A DNA stretch of 64,000 nt from Deltaproteobacteria bacterium. GTDB taxonomy: Bacteria; Desulfobacterota; DSM-4660; Desulfatiglandales; Desulfatiglandaceae. A program made the translations under genes and the position numbers. Of the stretch, positions 41,335-49,656 are shown piece by piece. The notes below the pieces were generated by a model that was given only the letters and a program-made list of their open reading frames with translations, did no database searches and had not been told where the DNA came from. The stretch lies in contig JAFDIV010000001.1 in assembly GCA_019307815.1 (NCBI GenBank), positions 124,001 to 188,000 of the forward strand, given 5' to 3'. How positions within the stretch are numbered: the stretch's first letter is position 1; every line of letters begins with the position of its first letter.

Positions 41335-42153
41335 ATGTTACGAAAAAAAGCAATACTCCTCGGAATTATTGTCGTTTTCATGAGCCCGGTATTGGTCTTT
41401 GGGGTGGTCGAGACATGGGAGGTAGGTGTTGAGCCAAGCTTTACTAGTGGAGATTATGGGACCGGTACTGATACGGATATCACCTATGTTCCGGTAACCA
41501 TTCGTCGTTCCTTTGGGGATGGTGATCTGTCTCTTATCATACCTTACATTCATATCGAAAGTACACAGAATGTCACCATTGTTGGGGGGAGTCCCAACCG
41601 AATCAAGAAGGCCAGAGGAGGCGGGGGTGGAGTGGTTGGCACCTCTGTCACTACAAGAAGAACCACTGAAGAGGGGCTTGGAGATCTCATACTTCAGGGG
41701 CGCTATTACGTCCTGGAAGAGACCGAGGTGTTACCCCTGATTGGCCTCATCGGGCGCATTAAGTTTCCCACAGCTGATGAAGACAAGGGCCTTGGAACAG
41801 GGGAATTGGACGTGGGATTCGGGCTGGAGTTGAGCAAGAGTTTTTCAGAAGAATGGGAGGGGTATTTTGATGTGGGTTATACCTTTATCGGGGACCCTTC
41901 GGGCCTTGACCTAAGAGACCAGTGGTATTATAGCCTTGGATTGGGACATTACCTCACAATGGACTTACTGGTAAGTGCATATTATGAGGAATGGAGGGCC
42001 CTGGTGGCGGGCGAGCCTAACCCGAGGGATCTGTTCTTCACCGTGAACTACAACTTTTCACAAGAGATAGAATTCACTGCAGGGCTCATGTTGGGCCTGT
42101 CCGATGGAGCTCCTGACTATGGTGTAACGGGCGGAATCCGAGTCAGGTTTTAG
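41335..42153 (+). CDS. Outer-membrane beta-barrel protein (phenol-degradation/MetA-like transporter family)
   Basis: 272 residues. Signal peptide KAILLGIIVVFMSPVLVFG. Then alternating amphipathic strands (VEVGVEPSFTSGDYG-like start, DITYVPVTIRRSFGDGDLSLIIPYI, GLGDLILQGRYYVLEE, GELDVGFGLELSKSF, WEGYFDVGYTFIGD) and a C-terminal strand ending GIRVRF with the Phe typical of BAM substrates. A glycine/Arg-Lys loop (KARGGGGGVVG) probably lies outside. It resembles the PF13557-type barrels. Role unknown. Confidence 0.7.
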   Translation: MLRKKAILLGIIVVFMSPVLVFGVVETWEVGVEPSFTSGDYGTGTDTDITYVPVTIRRSFGDGDLSLIIPYIHIESTQNVTIVGGSPNRIKKARGGGGGVVGTSVTTRRTTEEGLGDLILQGRYYVLEETEVLPLIGLIGRIKFPTADEDKGLGTGELDVGFGLELSKSFSEEWEGYFDVGYTFIGDPSGLDLRDQWYYSLGLGHYLTMDLLVSAYYEEWRALVAGEPNPRDLFFTVNYNFSQEIEFTAGLMLGLSDGAPDYGVTGGIRVRF

Positions 42154-42210
42154 AATCATACCAGAACCTCGGCCATCTGGGCCAGCTTTTGGCTTTTTTC
42201 GCTGAGAGCT

Positions 42211-42425
42211 GAACGGCAGAAATATTATCGTGGGTTCATCAAGTTATCTGTAGTGGCGCCACCTCCAAAACGAGGTGATCCTGCCAGAGTAGGATAACAA
42301 GATCGAGAAAAACCGTGGGGTTACCTCCGGATGGCCCTACGGTTTTTTTGTTTGTACTTGTTTGGAAAGGGCATAGAGGTTCGATCTTCATTTACAAAAT
42401 TTGAGCATATAATGGAGCAGGGAAA
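42211..42425 (+). repeat. Decayed duplicate of the trp leader and trpE start
   Basis: It aligns with 30362-30625 from upstream of trpL to codon ~18 of trpE. Shared blocks: GTGGCGCC...CCTCCAAA, GAGGTGATC, AGTAGGATAACA, AAAAACCGTGGGG, ACCTCCGGATGGCC, then CTTCATTTACA(A/G)AATTTGAG and GAGCAGGG. The leader ORF is dead: its first Trp codon is TAG and the ATG is lost. The 16-bp hairpin before trpE is missing. The trpE-like frame (VRSSFTKFEHIMEQGK) survives for only about 30 codons. A non-functional relic apart from its terminator. Confidence 0.85.
42308..42349 (+). terminator. Intrinsic terminator inside the decayed trp leader copy
   Basis: AAAAACCGTGGGG pairs with CCCTACGGTTTTTT around the loop TTACCTCCGGATGG. 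Compared with the trp terminator, two base pairs have changed but pairing is kept (U-G to U-A, G-C to G-U). It now sits 155 nt behind the beta-barrel gene and may serve as its terminator. A shorter GCCA...TGGC-TTTTTT hairpin precedes it at about 42180-42199. Confidence 0.72.
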
Positions 42426-42515
42426 GGCCATGAAGTGGTGGATTGCGCGGTGGACGCTTGAATAATTGCAGGGAATCGGTTATGGTTGCCGGAAACTCTA
42501 GGAGGCCAAGAAAGA

Positions 42516-43238
42516 ATGAAGATTTCCGAAGGCATCTATTTCATTGAGGGACAGGATGAATTTATCCCAGACGCCCATGCCTATGTACTCGGCGATCCTT
42601 CTTCAGGGGATTTGACCCTTGTGGATGCGGGACTGATGGGAAAGGGTAGCTATAAAATTAACTCTATCGAGGGATTGGGCATTGAGCTTTCGCACATAAA
42701 GCGGGTTATTATGACCCACACACATCTGGATCACATCGGGTGCCTTCCTGAAATCTTGGAGGCCATACCAAATGCGGAATTGTGGGTTCACGAGGAAGAA
42801 GGAGATCCCCTTGAACAAGGAGATGAACGGATCGTCTATGGGATGGAGATGTTCCGCTCCATGTGTCAGTCCCAGTACGGGATCCCTGACGGGCGATTTA
42901 GATTTCAGGTGGCCCGCAAACTCAAGGGGGGCGAGGCCTTGGAGCTAGGCGGCACAAGGTGGGAGGTAATCCATATCCCCGGGCACTCCCCGGGTAGTAT
43001 TGCGCTCTACTGGCGCGAGCAAAGGATCTTGATTCCAGGAGATACAGTGTATGCGGACTATGCCATAGGCCGATTTGATCTTCACGGGGCAAGCGGTCCC
43101 CAATTGAGGAAATCGCTAATGAAGCTGGCAGAGCTGGAAGTGGACGTGCTTTTGCCCGGCCATAATCGGATTCTCACACAGGTCCCTCCTGGCTACATCC
43201 AGGAGGTGGCAAAGCAATGGGCGCCATACTTGGGTTAG
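42516..43238 (+). CDS. Metallo-beta-lactamase-fold hydrolase
   Basis: 240 residues from ATG 42516 (MKISEGIYFIEGQDEF), with AGGAGG 10 nt upstream; the track's TTG start adds ten unneeded codons. Metal ligands: MTHTHLDHIGCLPEI (HxHxDH), HIPGHSPGSIALY (His), LIPGDTVY (Asp) and LLPGHNRIL (His). This is a glyoxalase II-like or other MBL hydrolase; the substrate is not determinable. It lies just downstream of the decayed trp leader. Confidence 0.85.
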   Translation: MKISEGIYFIEGQDEFIPDAHAYVLGDPSSGDLTLVDAGLMGKGSYKINSIEGLGIELSHIKRVIMTHTHLDHIGCLPEILEAIPNAELWVHEEEGDPLEQGDERIVYGMEMFRSMCQSQYGIPDGRFRFQVARKLKGGEALELGGTRWEVIHIPGHSPGSIALYWREQRILIPGDTVYADYAIGRFDLHGASGPQLRKSLMKLAELEVDVLLPGHNRILTQVPPGYIQEVAKQWAPYLG

Positions 43239-43558
43239 TATTTATCAATACTTAATGAGGTCTTTTTTTGAAGGCTGTCAGCAACTGACTCGAGCACTGC
43301 GCTTTCGGGTCATACATGAAAGAAACAGCCTTCCAAGCTATCTCTTAGGAGCGAAACGGCAAATTCCCTCCGCTAACTTCCCGCTTGAGGCGGGTAAGTG
43401 CTGCACCATTGTGGCTCCACTCACTGCGGATCAGGTACTCAGTTTGTCAAGGTAGCAACATTGTCATTTCGAGGAGCGATAGCCCTGCCCGCCGAAGCCT
43501 CGGCACAGGCGGGGGGCATCCCGTTGCGCTGCTGAGCGGCCCCATGGAAGCCTGTTTC
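43239..43558 (+). repeat. 320-nt gap with REP-like dispersed repeat
   Basis: No gene recognised. At 43483-43516 CCCTGCCCGCC and AGGCGGGGGG form a GC-rich inverted repeat around GAAGCCTCGGCAC. A related palindrome (CCTGCCTGCC...GGCAGGGGCC) is at 58077-58111. In both places a nearby TGTCATTTC...GAGGAG-like stretch occurs (43461 forward; 58170-58220 reverse). This is consistent with a dispersed, mostly decayed intergenic repeat family. Confidence 0.5.
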
Positions 43559-44023
43559 TCAGGAGCTTAGACCCTTGAGGGATGCCTCAAGGTCACGAAT
43601 ATGGCGGTTTTCTTCTTCAATTATCTTGGTGAGGTATGGCAGGGCATCCTCGTCAACTGCACCAAGGAGCATTTCATAGAACAGAACCGTATCCCTTTCA
43701 AATTCAAGGGCTGTTTCAAGTATTGCCTTGGGCCCTTTCATGGCTGTAAGGTCAGCCTCTCCTAAGGAAAAGCTTTGCTCACCCAGAATTGCATTGAGTA
43801 TTTTTTGGCCCATTTCGTGGAGAGAGGGATCTTTAAGTACCTTTCTTGATTCTTCCAAGAGGTTCGAGAACCACTCAATATGCTTCACTTCATCTTCTGC
43901 AAGGCGCAGGACAAGGTCCTGGAGAGGGCGCTGGTCCATGTTTTCTGCCGCCTTTCGGTAGACTCGTTCTCCATTTTCCTCTATCTTGATGGCCAAATCG
44001 ATTACTTCGTGAAGCGTAAACAT
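43559..44023 (-). CDS. Ferritin-like / rubrerythrin-type diiron protein
   Basis: 154 residues from ATG 44023 (MFTLHEVIDLAIKIEENGERVY), which has TTGGAGGT upstream; the track start adds eleven unlikely residues. Four-helix ferritin pattern with diiron ligands: IKIEENGERVYRKAA, DEVKHIEWFSNLL (ExxH), ALEFERDTVLFYEMLL, EEENRHIRDLE (ExxH). There is no C-terminal rubredoxin domain. Probably an oxygen or peroxide defence or iron-handling protein. Confidence 0.85.
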   Translation of the reverse strand: MFTLHEVIDLAIKIEENGERVYRKAAENMDQRPLQDLVLRLAEDEVKHIEWFSNLLEESRKVLKDPSLHEMGQKILNAILGEQSFSLGEADLTAMKGPKAILETALEFERDTVLFYEMLLGAVDEDALPYLTKIIEEENRHIRDLEASLKGLSS

Positions 44024-44102
44024 ATTGTACTTACCTCCAATAACGATATACACCAAATGGGAAGTTCTATAAAGGGCCTTTCAGGGCTCAGGGAAACGGG
44101 TG

Positions 44103-44540
44103 ATGGGCGAGGAAAAGACCATATATACCATTGGTACGAGTAACCGGTCCGCAGAGGCCTTCTTTTCTCTCTTGAAGGGTTTTGAAATAAGGCAACTGGT
44201 TGATATAAGACGTTTTCCCAAGAGTTCAAGGTACCCGCATTTTGCCCGTGAAGTCCTTAAGCTGCGTTCAGAGCAAATGGGTCTGGCCTATATATGGATG
44301 GGGGATCTTTTGGGAGGTTTTCGAAGTGGGGGCTATGATAAATACCGATCCACAGAGGCATACCAAAAGGGTCTTGAAAAACTGGAGTACTTGGGGCAAA
44401 AGGAGAGGACCGTTTTTTTATGTGCTGAGCGGCTACCCTGGAAGTGCCATCGCCTCCAGGTATCACGCGATCTCGAAGAACGGGGCTGGCGGGTGATCCA
44501 CATTATTGACGAGGGAAGGGTGTGGGAGCCTGGAAGGTGA
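44103..44540 (+). CDS. DUF488 family protein
   Basis: About 145 residues. The DUF488 hallmarks are TIYTIGTSNRSAEAFFSLLK, LVDIRRFPKSSRYPHF, YIWMGDLLGG and the Cys motif TVFLCAERLPWKCHRLQVSRDL. Function is unsettled for the family. ATG 44103 is preferred over the overlapping GTG 44100. It is divergent from the ferritin-like gene with only about 80 nt between, and 53 nt upstream of a thioesterase gene. Confidence 0.85.
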   Translation: MGEEKTIYTIGTSNRSAEAFFSLLKGFEIRQLVDIRRFPKSSRYPHFAREVLKLRSEQMGLAYIWMGDLLGGFRSGGYDKYRSTEAYQKGLEKLEYLGQKERTVFLCAERLPWKCHRLQVSRDLEERGWRVIHIIDEGRVWEPGR

Positions 44541-44592
44541 GGGGCCCAAAGACGCGAAGCCAGGTGCAAGACAAAATAACAGGAGATACTCC

Positions 44593-45087
44593 ATGTCACA
44601 AAAGAATAAGGCAAAGAGACTAAACCCAGCATACCTGGAAGAGGTGTTTCGGCATGTGAATACTTGTCCCTATTTCCAGCTCCTTTCCATTGAAATTAGG
44701 GCCCTGGATTGGGGCAGGTCCCACCTTCAGGCCCGTGTTCAGGAAAAGCATCTTCAGCCCTATGGGATGGTCCATGGAGGTGTATGCGCATCCCTTGTGG
44801 ATGCAGCCTGTTTCTGGGCCACTTGGACCCAGGTGGAAGGGGAGGCAGGCCTTACCACCGTGGAGCTTAAGCTCAATTACCTGGCCCCTGTGTCCGCGGG
44901 CCTGCTCATTGCAAGGGGCCGGAGCATCAAGACGGGGCGCACCCTGTGCCTTTCCGAGGCCTCGGTGGAAAACGAAAAGGGAGCACTCATTGCCCACGGC
45001 ACCTCTACCCTCATGGTGCTCGAATCGCTTCGGATCGGAGGCCAATCGCACCAAGTCCCCAAATATCTTGACATAGAGGCGCCCTAA
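44593..45087 (+). CDS. PaaI-family hotdog thioesterase
   Basis: 164 residues from ATG 44593 (ACAGGAGAT upstream). Hotdog motifs: CPYFQLLSIEIRALDWGRS, PYGMVHGGVCASLVDAACFWATW (HGG...D active-site helix), VELKLNYLAPVSAGLLIARG and GRTLCLSEASVENEKGALIAHGTSTL. Likely an acyl-CoA thioesterase. It is the second such gene in the window (other at 12771) but the two are only distantly similar. Confidence 0.82.
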   Translation: MSQKNKAKRLNPAYLEEVFRHVNTCPYFQLLSIEIRALDWGRSHLQARVQEKHLQPYGMVHGGVCASLVDAACFWATWTQVEGEAGLTTVELKLNYLAPVSAGLLIARGRSIKTGRTLCLSEASVENEKGALIAHGTSTLMVLESLRIGGQSHQVPKYLDIEAP

Positions 45088-45123
45088 GAACCTGTGTAAA
45101 TCAGATGACAGTACGTGAGGCAG

Positions 45124-46149
45124 TCAGGCCGGGGTTGAAGGCGGTGGTAGGGCACGGACAAAGGCGGCTGCCACCTTTTGGGCGATGATGGGGGCATTGC
45201 CTCCTGAGCGGTTGTTGATCAATATGTTGGCCCTGAAACCCCGATCAATGGCTTCCTTGGCAAGTCGTGCCGTCTCCTGTACCATGGATTCCTGCAACAT
45301 GCCATGTATCAACTTATCAAAGGGATGGGCCTTGGCATAGGCCTCCTCATATCTCATGCCCCTTGGGGTCATGAGCCTGATGATCACATCCCCTGAGGCG
45401 GCCAAGAACCTTTGTCCTGACAAATGGAACTGGCGCCGCAGCGGTGGAAGCCAGCTCCAGTGACTCAAGACCTGGCCTACACCGTGTTTTTCCAATACCT
45501 CGAAAAGGGGAGGAGAGAGGAAGGATTCGGTACGCAACTCCACATGGTAGCGGGGATCCTTAGGGATAGCCTCGAAGAACCGATCCAGTTCCTGGGCCAC
45601 TTCCCTAGCTGATGGCCGGTCTTGTTTTCGGTGGTATTCCTGCTCAAAAAGGAGGCCGCAGAGCCAGGGATCCACTAGTTCCAGTGCCGGCTCGTAAAAC
45701 TGATTTTTAAAGGCCCGAGCATCCAGATAGGTGGGATTGGGGCCGAATACCTCCTGTTGCCACACCTTCTTGGCAAAGAAGGCCTGGGGCACCTTTAATA
45801 CCAGGTGGTCTTCCTTTTTGAGATATTGGCTGTATGCCCTTAAGGTGTGGTAATTTTGGGTGGGGTTGCCCTCTTGGTCCTTTAAGGGGCGATAGAAGGT
45901 GAAGTCCAGCTCCAGCACACTGAAATGCTGGAAGTACTCCTCCACGCTCTCAACCGGTAGGATCTCCTCCACAAAACTCTTGCTCCCTACCTTTTTGGAG
46001 CGCCGTTTGATCTTGCCCTTGTATTTTTCCGGTGAATAGATCTGGCCCAGCCAGCCAGCGTACCGATCACTTGTAGTGCCCATGAACAGGAAGGGGTGGA
46101 TGGACCTGAAGTGGAAGGACCGAATCTTCGGATCATATGAGATGGCCAT
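45124..46149 (-). CDS. DUF72 (YecE-like) TIM-barrel protein
   Basis: 341 residues, longer than the usual 240-300. Family pattern: FLFMGTTSDRYAGWLGQIYSPEKYKG (GTSG-W...YP-like N-terminus), YFQHFSVLELDFTFYRPL (the VEIN-TFY position), HLVLKVPQAFF (the F-x-K-P strand), LLFEQEY, VELRTESFLS (the EFR strand), ILINNRSGGNAPIIAQ (the N-N-H/N element). Function unknown, perhaps a nuclease-like TIM barrel. It converges with the thioesterase gene and lies 32 nt behind aconitase on the same strand. Confidence 0.8.
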   Translation of the reverse strand: MAISYDPKIRSFHFRSIHPFLFMGTTSDRYAGWLGQIYSPEKYKGKIKRRSKKVGSKSFVEEILPVESVEEYFQHFSVLELDFTFYRPLKDQEGNPTQNYHTLRAYSQYLKKEDHLVLKVPQAFFAKKVWQQEVFGPNPTYLDARAFKNQFYEPALELVDPWLCGLLFEQEYHRKQDRPSAREVAQELDRFFEAIPKDPRYHVELRTESFLSPPLFEVLEKHGVGQVLSHWSWLPPLRRQFHLSGQRFLAASGDVIIRLMTPRGMRYEEAYAKAHPFDKLIHGMLQESMVQETARLAKEAIDRGFRANILINNRSGGNAPIIAQKVAAAFVRALPPPSTPA

Positions 46150-46181
46150 AATGACCTCAATGGTTCAGGCAAGGGGATCTG

Positions 46182-48116
46182 TTATCCAAGCTCTTCCTTT
46201 ACAGAATTCAGCGCCCCACCTGCCAGGAGGTAGTTGCGCTGCCGATCAGAGACATCCAGCAGGGTCATGATCTGCCTGCCGCCCACCTCCACTGGGATTT
46301 CCCTCTCGCCCCTGTCCAGTCGCCTCCTGATGTCTTTAAGTATGATCTTGCTGTGCTCCGCAATCCCTTCATAGTCCGAAGGATCCTTGAATACAAGTGG
46401 AAGGATGCCAAAGTTGCATAGATTGGCCTTGTGGATTCGGGCAAAGCTTTTAGCGATCTTGACCTGTACGCCCAGGTACCGTGGTGCCAGGGCAGCATGT
46501 TCCCGGCTGGAGCCCTGGCCGTAATTTTCTCCGCCCACGATAACCACGGCCTCGGTTTTCTTGCATCTGGTGGCAAAGTCATGGTCCAGGCGGCAATATG
46601 CGTATTGGCTCAAGGCCTCAATATTAGAGCGAAGAGGCAGGATATCGCTGCCTGCAGGCATGATAGTGTCTGTGGAGATGTTGTCCCCCACCTTAAGGAG
46701 TACCTCTGCCTCAAGGCTTTCGGGAAGCGGTTCCATGGCAGGAAGGGGCCGGATGTTCGGGCCTCGTATCACCTCAGTGTCTCGCAGGGAAGGGGAGGCA
46801 AAGATGATGGAGGAGGTGTCGATCAGGTATGTGTCCAGCTCTTGCACCCGGGGATAGGCCATTTCAGCCCCAAGATCCCTGGGATCGGTGATCATCCCTT
46901 TGAGGGCAGCCGCTACAGCAGTCTCCGGAGAGCAAAGGTATACTTGGTCATCTTTGGTACCTGAGCGGCCCGGAAAGTTCCTGGGAAAGGTCCGCAAGCT
47001 CACCTGCCCTGTGCCCGGGGCCTGTCCCATGCCAATGCAGCCCATGCATCCTGATTCGTGGAGCCTTGCCCCTGCAGCCAGCAGGGGGATCAGGCCTCCT
47101 TGGGCAGCCACGTTTTCCAGTACCTGCCGGCTCCCAGGATTTACGTGAAAAAAGGTATCACGATTTACGTGACGGGCTTCCAGGACCTTGGCAACGGTCA
47201 TAAGATCCCGGAAAGAGGAGTTCACACAGCTACCGATGATTACCTGGTGCACCTTGACACCAGCCACCTCCCGCACCGGTTTTACATTGCCGGGGGAAGA
47301 GGGGCAGGCAATCAACGGCTCAAGGGAGGACAGATCGATCTCATCGTATTCGTCGTATGTGGCATCCGGGTCTGGGCCCAGTTCCACCCAAGCCCCTTCC
47401 CTTCCCTGGGCCTGGAGGAAGGCAAGAGTTTGATGGTCGGAGGGGAATACCGAAGATGTGGCCCCCAGCTCTGTGCCCATGTTGCCGATGGTAAGCCGAT
47501 CTGTAACAGTAAGGGTGGCCACCCCAGGGCCGTAGTACTCTATCACCTTTCCCAGGCATCCCTTCACATCATAGCGGCGCAACATCTCCAAAACCACGTC
47601 CTTGGCGCTGACCCAATCGGGCAACTCACCAATCAGTTTTACCCCAAGGACCTTTGGGCAGGGAAAATAATAGGGTCGCCCTGCCATGGCCAGAACCACA
47701 TCCAGCCCACCGGCACCCATGGCGAACATGGATACACCCGCTGCACTGGGAGTGTGACTGTCTGCCCCCAGAAGGGTCTTGCCAGGCTCTCCAAAGCGCT
47801 CCAAGTGCACCTGATGGCAGATGCCATTACCTGGAGGACTAAAATGTATGCCATATTTCATGGAGGCTGTCTGGAGGTACCGATGATCATCGGCATTCTT
47901 GTGGTCCCCTTGAAGGATGTTATGGTCAACATACTGGACCGAGCACTGGGTCCTCACCGCCTCAAGCCCCAAGGCCTCGAATTCCAGCATGGCCATGGTG
48001 CCTGTGGCGTCTTGAAGGAGGGTCTGATCTATCTTGATCCCGATTTCTTCTCCGGGAATGAGTTTTCCTTCAACAAGATGGGATTCAAGGATCTTGTGGG
48101 TAAGGTTCTTGCCCAT
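46182..48116 (-). CDS. Aconitate hydratase (Aquifex-type)
   Basis: 644 residues from ATG 48116 (MGKNLTHKILESHLVEG), with AGGAGA upstream. [4Fe-4S] cysteines are in IIGSCVNSSFRDL and GCMGCIGMGQAP. Other landmarks: YVDHNILQGDHKNADDH, LLGADSHTPSAAGVSMFAMGAGG, ATSSVFPSD and the C-terminal swivel domain with GENYGQGSSREHAALAPRYLG. It converts citrate and isocitrate in the TCA cycle. The length and order fit the single-chain aconitase type found in Aquifex and deltaproteobacteria rather than the 890-residue AcnA. I avoid acnA/acnB symbols. Confidence 0.92.
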   Translation of the reverse strand: MGKNLTHKILESHLVEGKLIPGEEIGIKIDQTLLQDATGTMAMLEFEALGLEAVRTQCSVQYVDHNILQGDHKNADDHRYLQTASMKYGIHFSPPGNGICHQVHLERFGEPGKTLLGADSHTPSAAGVSMFAMGAGGLDVVLAMAGRPYYFPCPKVLGVKLIGELPDWVSAKDVVLEMLRRYDVKGCLGKVIEYYGPGVATLTVTDRLTIGNMGTELGATSSVFPSDHQTLAFLQAQGREGAWVELGPDPDATYDEYDEIDLSSLEPLIACPSSPGNVKPVREVAGVKVHQVIIGSCVNSSFRDLMTVAKVLEARHVNRDTFFHVNPGSRQVLENVAAQGGLIPLLAAGARLHESGCMGCIGMGQAPGTGQVSLRTFPRNFPGRSGTKDDQVYLCSPETAVAAALKGMITDPRDLGAEMAYPRVQELDTYLIDTSSIIFASPSLRDTEVIRGPNIRPLPAMEPLPESLEAEVLLKVGDNISTDTIMPAGSDILPLRSNIEALSQYAYCRLDHDFATRCKKTEAVVIVGGENYGQGSSREHAALAPRYLGVQVKIAKSFARIHKANLCNFGILPLVFKDPSDYEGIAEHSKIILKDIRRRLDRGEREIPVEVGGRQIMTLLDVSDRQRNYLLAGGALNSVKEELG

Positions 48117-48231
48117 AAATAGACTAATCTCCTTTCCATGACACATTTCTCAATAAAGACGAGACCATAGCACACCAAAGAGCGGTTGATCAAAGGGTTT
48201 TTGGCCCCTGGCACCAATGTCAGGAAGGCAA

Positions 48232-49650
48232 CTAGAGTTCAAGGCAGTTCTTCTGTATAGCAAGATCCGTGTGGACCTCTCTCAAGAAAATTCCTTTTTG
48301 GAAAAAGGGGAGGAAAAGCAACTCCTTATGCCTGAGTTGTATCTTGGCGTTTTTCACGGCCTCTTGGGTGGGTTTGGCCCTTTTGGGGGTCATGGAAAAG
48401 AGCAGCAGTTGGGCCATCTCCATTGCCTCTCCCAGTGGAAGCCAGGCGGGCGCGGCCTGTTGACCCCGAAGCGTGGAGGACGCCCCTGGGATGAAGGGCT
48501 GCTGTAAAGTGAGCCTTGCCGCGAACTTGTCAACGGCCACGGGATTTTTTATGCGAAAGGCGGGGATATAGAAATGGATGGGTTTGGTCTCCAACTCGAC
48601 CTGGTCAAGTACCCTGGGCCGGGGGAAGAGTGCGAAAAAATCCTTTTGGGTAAGACATTGCCCTTTGGGCGTGGTGATAGACACCTCTAGCCTCCACAGG
48701 GGAAGATAGATGATATTATTTTTTCCAGGCACCCTGGCATCCGGCTCCCAGACCTTATAGTGTACCTGATGGAACCGACCTCCGAATTCCTGCCATGCCT
48801 TTCCGCATGTGGTGCATAGATGGATCCGTGCAGAGGGCTGGAAAGGAAGATCCCAACCGCAATTGGGGCATTTAAAGGGGATGAAGTTTAGAGGTGTGTA
48901 GGGAAGCCCCTTTTCATTGGAATTTCGGGTCAAGGCACCCACAGGAAGGGTCCCTTTTACGACCCTGTGGGAGAGGCCGTCCACAATTAGCTGGTGCCGG
49001 GAAGTTCCTGTATCCAAGAGAAAATAAAAGAAGGGAAAGTAGAGAAGACTGTATTGCTCACCAATGAGGGCAGTCTTGTTGATGTGCAGACTTAGTTTGC
49101 CGCCATCTAGCAACGGCGAAGAGGTCTGAAGTGATTTCTTGACCGCCTCTTTTAGGGAAACCTCCTGCTCCAACACTAGGGCGTCACTACCCATTTTTTC
49201 ACGATTAAAGGGCCACATCCTCATGGCCTGGGCCCTGAGCCCAATGGAGATAAGCTGAAAGGTCTCTGAATTGAAGGCAGGGAATGTCCTGTGGTAGGCT
49301 ACGGCGCGCAACTTCTTGAAATAATCAAATGAGGGCCCATCATATGTGCTTGATTCATACTTTCTGCCAAATGCCCATTGAAAAAGCATCCCTTTAACCC
49401 GCCAGTAAGGCGCATACACCAGATGAGATTCTACCACCGTGGCACTAATCCCCCGCTTGTCCTTCAAGGTTCGAAGGAGGGCTTTTTGCACTGCCTGTTT
49501 TTTCCCTTTTGGGGGAAAATAAAAGGATTGCACCTGGTTTCGACCAGTGGGTTTAAGGGTGGAATCACAGAAGGCGCAGTGAAACACTGAGGCGTCCTCT
49601 GATAATTCCACCTGGCCTCCGCACTGGGGACATGTTAGGGCTATTTGCAT
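48232..49650 (-). CDS. Uncharacterised double-zinc-ribbon protein
   Basis: 472 residues. N-terminal zinc ribbon LTCPQCGGQVEL...FHCAFCDS (Cys 7, 10, 25, 28) and a second in the middle FKCPNCGWDLPFQP...HLCTTCGKAW. Between and after are beta-rich regions (VVESHLVYAPYWRVKGMLFQW, YSLLYFPFFYFLLDTG, IIYLPLWRLEVSITTPKG, PIHFYIPAFRIKNP). The repeated phrase pattern P-(Y/F)-W-(R/x)-(V/L), Y-L-P-L/F resembles a repeated beta-hairpin module. No enzyme motif, signal peptide or membrane helix seen. It lies 7 nt behind the TrpF-like gene, so probably in the inositol operon. Unknown function. Confidence 0.65.
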   Translation of the reverse strand: MQIALTCPQCGGQVELSEDASVFHCAFCDSTLKPTGRNQVQSFYFPPKGKKQAVQKALLRTLKDKRGISATVVESHLVYAPYWRVKGMLFQWAFGRKYESSTYDGPSFDYFKKLRAVAYHRTFPAFNSETFQLISIGLRAQAMRMWPFNREKMGSDALVLEQEVSLKEAVKKSLQTSSPLLDGGKLSLHINKTALIGEQYSLLYFPFFYFLLDTGTSRHQLIVDGLSHRVVKGTLPVGALTRNSNEKGLPYTPLNFIPFKCPNCGWDLPFQPSARIHLCTTCGKAWQEFGGRFHQVHYKVWEPDARVPGKNNIIYLPLWRLEVSITTPKGQCLTQKDFFALFPRPRVLDQVELETKPIHFYIPAFRIKNPVAVDKFAARLTLQQPFIPGASSTLRGQQAAPAWLPLGEAMEMAQLLLFSMTPKRAKPTQEAVKNAKIQLRHKELLFLPFFQKGIFLREVHTDLAIQKNCLEL

Positions 49651-49656
49651 GAGCTT

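Noticed and set aside
46431-48122. Plus-strand ORFs up to 354 codons over aconitase
   Set aside because: Shadow frames of the aconitase gene; their translations lack any family pattern while the minus strand has all aconitase motifs.
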